Below are positions 56,506 to 64,000 of a stretch of DNA of 64,000 bases, piece after piece. Every line of letters begins with the position of its first letter. The stretch's first letter is position 1. The stretch is taken from positions 236,001 to 300,000 of the forward strand of contig JAQGDQ010000182.1 in assembly GCA_030141605.1 (NCBI GenBank), read 5' to 3'. The position numbers and the translations under genes are program-made. This stretch comes from Tubiluchus corallicola. Lineage: Eukaryota > Priapulida > Priapulimorpha > Priapulimorphida > Tubiluchidae. Below the pieces are notes generated by a model that searched no databases, was not told where the DNA came from, and saw only the letters and a program-made list of their open reading frames with translations.

Positions 56506-59500
56506 ATGGCTATGAGTAAAGGCTTTCGGGTGCTTTTCAAAAATGATGGTGTGAGTCCATTTAGCGTATTAGTAGAGCAGCGCAACAAAGATGAAACTTT
56601 GATGTTTGAGTCAGGAGCCGTTGCCTTACTATCTCAGTATGAAACAGAAGCAGTGAAAAAGCAGTACGTAAAACTGCTAGATGCTTATTGTTTAATTGGT
56701 GTCTTATCATTGCAGCTGCTTGACGATAGTTATATTTACTTTCTGGTGCTTGTAACTGGATGTGTCTCTGTAGGGAAGGTTGGTGACTCTGAGGTGTTTC
56801 GGGTTACTGGCACGACACTCATTTCTTTGAGAAATGTGGCAGAGGATGAAGATCGTGTTGTAGATGTCCGTAAGTTACTGGAGTCAGGAACATTTTATTT
56901 TTCCTGGTCTCGTGTAGGAAAAACTCTTGATCTAAGCTTATGCTGTCAGAGACAGTGCAGTGGAGTGGAAGAGACTGACGACAGATTCTTCTGGAATAAA
57001 ACATTGTATCTTCACATGCAACGGTATGGTATTAATTGTTCAGATTGGCTTGTTAAGCTAATGTGTGGTGCAGTGGAAATGCGTACGATATACGTAGGTC
57101 ATAAGCAAGCTAAGGCTTGCGTCATTTCTAGATTGAGTTGTGATCGAGTTGGAACACGTTTTAATGTCAGAGGTGTGAATGACCAAGGACATGTAGCAAA
57201 TTTTGTTGAGACGGAGCAGGTAATTTTCATTGACAATAAGATCTCGTCATTTGTACAAATTCGTGGTTCTGTTCCTCTGTTTTGGGAACAGCCGGGGATT
57301 CAAGTGGGCTCACACAAGATCAAAATGTCACGGGGTCACGAGATTCAAGCACCTGCCTTTAAAAGACATTTAGATCATATAAAAGAAATGTATGGCGAAC
57401 AAATCATTGTTAATTTACTGGGTATGAAGGAAGGCGAGAAGATTCTAAGTCGAGCTTTCCAAGAGCACCATAAGGCATCTGAATACAAAGACACAGTTCC
57501 ACTCATTGTGTTTGATTACCATTCCTACATCAAAGGTGGCAATAAGCAAAATCTTGCTATTCTAAAAGGGAAGCTGGACAAGTTTCTTCAGAAACAGGCT
57601 TTCTTTCATCATGAAGATGGCAAAATCTTGATGCTTCAGGGCGGAACTGTGCGAACAAACTGCTTGGACTGTCTGGACAGGACAAATAATGTACAGATGT
57701 TTTTAGGGCAGCTAATGTTACCTAAACAGTTAGAATCACTAGGTCTGGCCTCAAAGTCATCACTAACATCTAGGTTTGATGAAGTTTATCGCTCTTTGTG
57801 GGTTGAAAATGGCAACCACATTAGTCGAATCTATGCTGGCACAGGAGCTTTGGAGGGTCGCACTAAGATAAAAGATGGAGCTAGGTCAGTTACTCGTACC
57901 ATACAGAATAATTTCCTGGACACTGGCAAGCAGGAAGCCATTGATATCTTTCTCTTGGGTGCCTCTTTATGTAACGATTTGGGAAGCAGGGCCAGGTGTC
58001 TTCTTCCAAACAACATTCTTTATAGTTCTCCGGAATGGCTTCATGCAATGTGCGTGAGACACTTGGAGTATACTAAATATGATCCATTACGCATTACTGT
58101 GGCTACGTGGAATGTCAACGGTGGTAGTACTTCACGAAATATAGCATTTAAGCATCATAAACTTGATGACTGGCTGCTAGACAATCCGCAGATCAAGAAA
58201 AAACAGACCGGCCAGAGTCTTTTGGATGTTGATTCATTTAGCGAGCATACAGAAACTATTAACTGGAGTACACCCTCAGATATATTTGCTATAGGCTTTG
58301 AGGAAATTGTTGATTTGAGTGCGTCAAATATTGTTAGTGCTAGTACAGAAAACCAAAGAGCTTGGGGTGCTGAAATCCAGAAAACCATTTGCAGAGATCA
58401 CAAGTATGTTCTGGTTTCATCGGAGCAGCTTGTTGGTGTGTGTTTGTTTGTTTACGTACGACCACAGCATGCTCCATACATACAAGATGTAGCCGTGGAG
58501 ACGGTGAAGACTGGTCTAGGAGGTGCTACTGGAAACAAAGGAGCAGTGGCTATCAGATTTGTTTTCCATTCTACTTCGATGGTTTTTGTCTGCTCACATT
58601 TCGCAGCAGGGCAATCACAAGTGCAAGAACGCAATAATGACTATGGCGAAATAATGAAACGTATTGTGTTTCCGATGGGCAGAACCATAAGTTCACACGA
58701 TTACATATTTTGGTGTGGAGATTTTAATTACAGGATTGACATGAATATTGATGAGATAAAGGAGGGTGTACGATATAATGACTTCAATGCACTAGTTGAA
58801 GCAGACCAACTAACTCAACAGAAGCGAGCTGGTGCTGTTTTTCAGGGATTTAGTGAAGGGGACTTGACATTTGCTCCCACATATAAATATGATTTGTTCA
58901 GTGATGATTATGATACTAGTGAGAAAATGAGGGCACCTGCTTGGACAGATAGAGTTTTGTGGTATCGAAGAACCCATACAGGAGAAGATGTCATATTTCA
59001 TGCAGACAAACTTCTGCATTATGGTAGAGCAGAACTGAAGACGTCTGATCATCGACCTGTTGTAGCTGTCCTTGAAGTAGAAGTGCAAGAAGTCGATGTA
59101 GTGAAAAGGGATGCCATCATAAGCCAGGTGCTTCATGCACTTGGACCACCAGATAGTACTATTCTAATTTCTTTGGCAACTAATGAAGATGTTAGCGACT
59201 TGCCTGATTCTTTTATTGATGAGTTGATCGATATGGTCAGTACAGTGGGTGATGTCATTTTGATTAGACTTGAACGGAAGACCATATCGATGACACTTAA
59301 AAATGGACAGCAGGCAGTACAAGCATTACAGTTTAATCAGTCTGAGGTGCTTGGTCGCATAATTACCATCACACTGAAAAGCCCCGATTGGCAAAAGAAG
59401 TTGCAGGAAGAGTTGAAAATTGGTGCTGACGTTGGTTTGAAGCATACCCTAATGCGCAATAACACTTTACTCTCAGAAGACACAAAACCCGATGATGACA

Positions 59501-60255
59501 GTTTCTTTTATCAAGGAACTGACGATGATGATGACAATGATATTGGCAGGTTTCCGGCTTCACAACCGGTCTTTGTCGATCCCATGCGTCCAGGAACACC
59601 AACTGGTTCAGAAAAAGAAAAGCCAAAACGGCCACCTCCTCCGCAGCGCCCAACAGGCCAAAAAACTCCAGCAGTACCAATTTTGCCAGGTAGAAGTGAA
59701 GCCATAGGTGTGCTTTCTGCTGCTGCGGATTCCGCTGCAAAAAACGAAAACAATTCTCATTACAAAGCTAACAGTCAGGCATCATTTTTACATTTATCTA
59801 ATATAACAAAGCCTCACAGTTGTGGTGATATAGAATCTATGGTTGTAGCTGGCAATTCAAGATCAAGTTCTGTACTTCGGACACACAGCTCTGACACACT
59901 TCTTAACGATCAACCACCAGTTGCGCCACCTGTTAACACCCCAGAGTATGATGAGTTCGGAAGTTATGGAGCTCCAGCAGATGTGTCATTTGGGCTTGGC
60001 GATCCAGGTACTCCACCTCCCTCCCCACCTCCAGATGATCTTGGAGATCCAGGTACACCACCACCATCGCCACATGCAGATGATCATGAATTTGGCCCTC
60101 CTAGTTCTCCTTTACAGTTTGATCCAGGAGATTTAGACATTCCAAATGAATCACTTTATTGCAGTAACGAAAATGAGGCTCGTGTAATGAACATTCCAAA
60201 CAAACCTCCTCCAATTCCTGTCCGACGTGCGCCACCTCCATCTAAACTTGGTTAA
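56506..60255 (+). CDS. SYNJ1: Synaptojanin, dual-domain phosphoinositide phosphatase
   Basis: One open frame of 1250 codons (1249 residues) without introns. It starts MAMSKGFRVLFKNDG, matching the family N-terminus (vertebrate MAFSKGFRI), so 56506 is preferred over the in-frame ATG at 56452, which lies upstream of the acceptor. The Sac1 domain (about 1-500) has the CX5R active site Cys386-Arg392 in TNCLDCLDRTN. The inositol-5-phosphatase domain (about 530-855) has WNVNGG, WCGDFNYRID (736-745), PAWTDR (811-816) and TSDHRP (846-851). An RRM-like DUF1866 segment spans about 880-970, then a proline-rich tail (RPPPPQRP, GTPPPSP twice in a 15-residue tandem repeat, IPVRRAPPPSK) that can bind SH3 domains. 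The enzyme clears PI(4,5)P2 and PI4P to uncoat clathrin vesicles. No break is visible. The vertebrate gene is split into many exons. SYNJ1 versus SYNJ2 cannot be distinguished in an invertebrate. Confidence 0.97.
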   Translation: MAMSKGFRVLFKNDGVSPFSVLVEQRNKDETLMFESGAVALLSQYETEAVKKQYVKLLDAYCLIGVLSLQLLDDSYIYFLVLVTGCVSVGKVGDSEVFRVTGTTLISLRNVAEDEDRVVDVRKLLESGTFYFSWSRVGKTLDLSLCCQRQCSGVEETDDRFFWNKTLYLHMQRYGINCSDWLVKLMCGAVEMRTIYVGHKQAKACVISRLSCDRVGTRFNVRGVNDQGHVANFVETEQVIFIDNKISSFVQIRGSVPLFWEQPGIQVGSHKIKMSRGHEIQAPAFKRHLDHIKEMYGEQIIVNLLGMKEGEKILSRAFQEHHKASEYKDTVPLIVFDYHSYIKGGNKQNLAILKGKLDKFLQKQAFFHHEDGKILMLQGGTVRTNCLDCLDRTNNVQMFLGQLMLPKQLESLGLASKSSLTSRFDEVYRSLWVENGNHISRIYAGTGALEGRTKIKDGARSVTRTIQNNFLDTGKQEAIDIFLLGASLCNDLGSRARCLLPNNILYSSPEWLHAMCVRHLEYTKYDPLRITVATWNVNGGSTSRNIAFKHHKLDDWLLDNPQIKKKQTGQSLLDVDSFSEHTETINWSTPSDIFAIGFEEIVDLSASNIVSASTENQRAWGAEIQKTICRDHKYVLVSSEQLVGVCLFVYVRPQHAPYIQDVAVETVKTGLGGATGNKGAVAIRFVFHSTSMVFVCSHFAAGQSQVQERNNDYGEIMKRIVFPMGRTISSHDYIFWCGDFNYRIDMNIDEIKEGVRYNDFNALVEADQLTQQKRAGAVFQGFSEGDLTFAPTYKYDLFSDDYDTSEKMRAPAWTDRVLWYRRTHTGEDVIFHADKLLHYGRAELKTSDHRPVVAVLEVEVQEVDVVKRDAIISQVLHALGPPDSTILISLATNEDVSDLPDSFIDELIDMVSTVGDVILIRLERKTISMTLKNGQQAVQALQFNQSEVLGRIITITLKSPDWQKKLQEELKIGADVGLKHTLMRNNTLLSEDTKPDDDSFFYQGTDDDDDNDIGRFPASQPVFVDPMRPGTPTGSEKEKPKRPPPPQRPTGQKTPAVPILPGRSEAIGVLSAAADSAAKNENNSHYKANSQASFLHLSNITKPHSCGDIESMVVAGNSRSSSVLRTHSSDTLLNDQPPVAPPVNTPEYDEFGSYGAPADVSFGLGDPGTPPPSPPPDDLGDPGTPPPSPHADDHEFGPPSSPLQFDPGDLDIPNESLYCSNENEARVMNIPNKPPPIPVRRAPPPSKLG

Positions 60256-61366
60256 ATCAGTTAAATCATTGTCATATAACTGGTTTATTGCTCAGACAGT
60301 CTTGCCAAAATTTACACATGTTACCAACATTGGTCCAGTATAAGATAGTTTTAAAGAAAGCGCACATCATTTAGCATGTTGGGTTTATTTTATTGCTGTG
60401 ACGTAAACTTGGAAGAATATAACAAAAAATTTGTAAAAACCTATCTATAAAGGTTTTTTATACTACAGCAGTAAAGAAACTTTCAGGCCCGGTGATAACC
60501 TCCATTCATTTGAAAATTATGACATGACTGGTGAACTTCATGACTTCATCTTGTCCTTGCGCAAGTGTGCGCTGCTTAATTCAAACAGAAGTAACACAAA
60601 ATTAGCTACCTGATTTGTTTATAAAAACGTATTATACCTTTCCCGAAATTGAAAGAGTACTGCTTTTCTTCGGTCGACAAATGGCATCATTGGTGGCAAA
60701 ATGTCCTGTCGAAACTGAAGTGCCCAAGAGTGAAGTGATCGCGACTTTAAAGTGATTTTACATATATACACAAGTCACTTGTTGCACTTTTATTACTAAA
60801 TTATTCTGACATTATTTGCAGACATTGCAATAAGCCTAACTTGCCAGAATGGTTAGCGGTTTCTTTAAATGAATTTACATTGCCTTATTTATACTATATT
60901 GCTGCGTAGTCAGAACATTGTGTCGTGAATAGCATAATGCTATAAGGATAGTGCGTTATTGTGGTAGTTATTTATTTTAATGCTGCCACCAAACTCGAAC
61001 AATAATAGTGAGTCAGTCAACAGTGTGTTTATCAATGTCCTTGCTTGCATATTAACTGTAGTAATGCCTTGCATGAGTTTCTGTATTACAATGCAGTACC
61101 TGTAGTTTATTTTTGCATTTTTAGTGAGTATATAGTTTTTAGTATCATACTGGTCCCATGTATAGGCCTAAATGTTCTACGTATTACTGTATACAGGAAA
61201 GTTAAGTTATAATATATTATTGTTATGTGAATAAATGGAAAAATTTAATAGCTTTACTACAGAATTTGTTAAAAATATTCTGATGAATAACCAAAGAAAT
61301 AACGAAACTCTAGATATAATTTTTTGCCTGAAGGTGTGGGTACATGTCCAATTGTTTGGCAATAAA
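60256..61366 (+). other. Synaptojanin 3' UTR with two polyadenylation signals
   Basis: AATAAA occurs at 61230-61235 and 61361-61366, about 1.0-1.1 kb after the stop. Either could define the transcript end. No coding content. Confidence 0.5.
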
Positions 61367-64000
61367 CTGAATTTTGCAATGATAAAAATATTTAAAACTG
61401 TTCTTCACTAATAGATGGTATTGAATCTTTATTGGCTGAGTGTAATGCAGTGTATAAATTAAATAGCCTAATACTTAGTAAAAAGTTTAGAGAAATAGGT
61501 GATTATGGTTATTTCTTAATGACATATGTAGCCAAGCAGTTGTGTTTATGTTTAGTGTAAAATTTGTAAAAAAAACTCTGTGTATTAAAGCATGCAAATG
61601 CTATAAAATATTCTGCATATAAAACTGTTCGATTCAAACACCCAAAGGTGCTTGCGTGAGGATTTCTGTAGGTTAGAAATGTGTCATAACACATTAGCAA
61701 ACAGTATAATGACATAAAATCCGTGATTTAGTTGTGGTTTATCTATCGAGTGATTGATTGTTTTGTTGTCAATATTGCCATGTAGAGATCATTGTTGAGT
61801 TTTGTTCATACAATTATTGTCAATATTTATTTTTAAGAAGCTGTTTTTTTACTGGCTTTAATATACATTCCACTGTTACATCAGTCTCTTATGTTTGTCA
61901 CAGTCATGTACAGAAGGTATGCATAATTATTATTTTCTGTTACTGAGAAAATTAAAATACAGTGTTTTTGTTGCTCAATAATGAATATTTATGACTTATA
62001 TTTCCGGCAACAGTGCACATCTCTTTCTTAAGCTGCCAATTAATAACTAGGTACCAGATTTTCTAGATTTAAACTTACACACAATTTCACTGCCATTAAT
62101 TTTATCCCCGGAACAGTTACATGCTTGTGGGCACATATCTGGAATTATTACATTTATACCGTTTACAGTTGCATTTAGCCATTACAGTTATTGCAGCATG
62201 TTTTAACTTTTAGTAAGATGTAGAGACTTGAATTTTGTTGCTCTGTAGTCTCTGTACCTATCTGATCGGGCAGCACAAACGGACAGTACGCATGCAAAGG
62301 TGTGGAAGGGCACCAAAGCATTTTTTGATAAAACCTATACTTTTAATTACGTGCTGTGCTTATCCTGTGTTTAGAGTCACCAAGGTTGATTTTCTACTAA
62401 GATATGTGATGCAATGAATACAGTAACTAACCAGTGATCACAAATTGCATGTTAAACATTACAAATTTTTATTTTTATCTGGCAGCATAAAGCTACTACA
62501 ATTATCTTGTCAAACCACTGAAAAACTAATAATAAATCTAAAGTCATTCTTAAAAGCAAACGGCAATTATACCAAAAAGAAAAAAAAATAAAACAGCAAT
62601 GCAAAAAATTATTTTAAGATAATAATTAATCATAACAGTACTATAACAAATTGAACAGGCAAACAATCGATTAAATAAATGTATAAATTTCACCTGAAAG
62701 AGAGCGCCAGTTGTAATCTAAGTGTTCCACAGGCTGTGATCTACTAAGTATTATTCTTAGTACAGCAATGATACAGCTTGTAAGTTTTTCGTACAGTACC
62801 TCTACTTAAATTTGGAACACTTGAGCTTAGTGCATCTGAGACCCCTTTTTTGATATCTGAACATTGAGGTGATAACTGTTTATAATATATACAAAACAAT
62901 TCCTACAAAAATCTGTCACACAATTCTTAATAATATAAAACATAAATCTGCACTAATCTACGCAAGGAAATCATGTATAATAACGATCATGCTGTTTTAC
63001 ACAACATTATAAACACCTTATTTAAATAAAAAAAGCTTAATCAATAATGATAAAACATAATAATTCGTTTCACAGAAAATTATGTGACCGGGTGTAGATA
63101 CGTCATGATATATAATGATTTATTCCTAATGGTAGTAAACTATAATATATACACAAATGTAAGCTATATCTGATTTACAAACATAATATAAATGCCATAT
63201 CAGGCCAATCATAAAAATACAGTGACATTATTATTCTTGATTTGCTAACAGAGGTCTGCATCAAGTGTTTTGTAAACAAAGCGACCATAAAGGTAAAACT
63301 AACATCTAATATTCATAACAATGTCAACCACAAACAGCCATGGAAGCATTCGCCATTCGAATAGCAAAATGTCGTAATAACAAGTGAATAAATATAACAG
63401 AAAATCATCAAAACAATCAAGTTTTTTAAACTTCAGTGATTATGATTTGATTTCATTGGATTATTGATAATCATGACATTTACAGCTGTCATGTGTTACA
63501 AACTTGGTCACCAAGCTTAATTATTATAAAAAAAATTTGTTAAGCGAAGACGCTATAGTAGTTATAATGTTCTAAAAATTCTAAAAGTAAACACCATTCA
63601 AATGTATGTAAGAGTAAATGTCTGAAGCAATAAAATTCAGGCAAAATTATATAATGGTACCCAATTGTTATATTCTCCATTTGATGTTTCAATCTCATTG
63701 CATATGAAACCACAAACAGTGAAAGGTGCATCCAAAACTTTTTCCTAGCATACAAAAATAACATCAGATTTTGAGGATAGAGGTTAGGCTAATAATCTGA
63801 GGCAGCACATGACACTGGTCAAAGCACGTATTTTTACCCTGAATACTACTAAGCTATTGCTTTGTATAATTATTGAGGTATAACAGGTAATCATTTTCAA
63901 GCAGTGACCAGTTCTCACTGTGGCTTTTTTCGCTTCAATTTTTCACTATTTTGTTAAATGCAAGCATCAGTACAAAACTCTGCATTTAATTCTTTTGCAT
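61367..64000. other. AT-rich intergenic DNA to the right edge
   Basis: No exon, RNA gene or transposon that I can support on either strand. There is an A-rich run at about 62576-62592. The short ORFs at 61509-61946 and 63540-63764 show no domain. Confidence 0.4.

Overview
This is AT-rich animal nuclear DNA. It has long introns with GT-AG borders, interspersed transposon remnants, simple repeats and four metazoan protein-coding genes. The gene set is ARHGAP39/Vilse, GID8, NEK11 and synaptojanin. Together with CR1/Jockey-type LINEs and a Ty3/gypsy element, it points to a non-vertebrate metazoan. The phylum cannot be fixed from sequence alone.

Layout, left to right. On the minus strand, the 5' end of an ARHGAP39/Vilse RhoGAP gene starts at 15311 (an 11-nt first coding exon), has its WW-domain exon at 8634-8735, and runs off the left edge. 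Its introns hold a (GA)n tract, one copy of a dispersed repeat and an inverted-repeat element. A LINE relic lies just upstream of it. At 17370-22073 is a complete, apparently very young Ty3/gypsy LTR retrotransposon: two 195-bp LTRs that read the same, a 5-bp target duplication and one 1389-codon gag-pol ORF. From 23.0 to 27.2 kb are two decayed LINE copies on the minus strand. GID8 (four coding exons, plus strand) spans 27660-31049. A third LINE relic at 34.7-36.0 kb ends about 65 bp before the start codon of NEK11, an 11-exon kinase gene at 36104-47940 (plus strand). A fourth LINE relic lies in a NEK11 intron. Between 49.3 and 51.9 kb are two non-autonomous inverted-repeat DNA elements. A CR1-like LINE with a PHD-finger ORF1 fills 51.96-55.70 kb (minus). 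Synaptojanin follows at 56506-60255 (plus) as one uninterrupted 1249-codon reading frame. The last 3.7 kb is 3' UTR plus AT-rich DNA with no gene I can support.

The host genes do not form a functional cluster. They cover Rho GTPase control (ARHGAP39), a ubiquitin-ligase scaffold (GID8/CTLH), a NIMA-family kinase (NEK11) and phosphoinositide turnover in endocytosis (synaptojanin). The most notable points are the intronless synaptojanin, a 46-nt tandem duplication of the last NEK11 3' splice site in which the upstream acceptor would cause premature termination, the young gag-pol element, the 739-bp inverted-repeat element with a 6-bp target duplication, and two different LINE ORF1 types side by side. 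I found no CRISPR array, rRNA, recognisable tRNA or clearly new multi-gene system.
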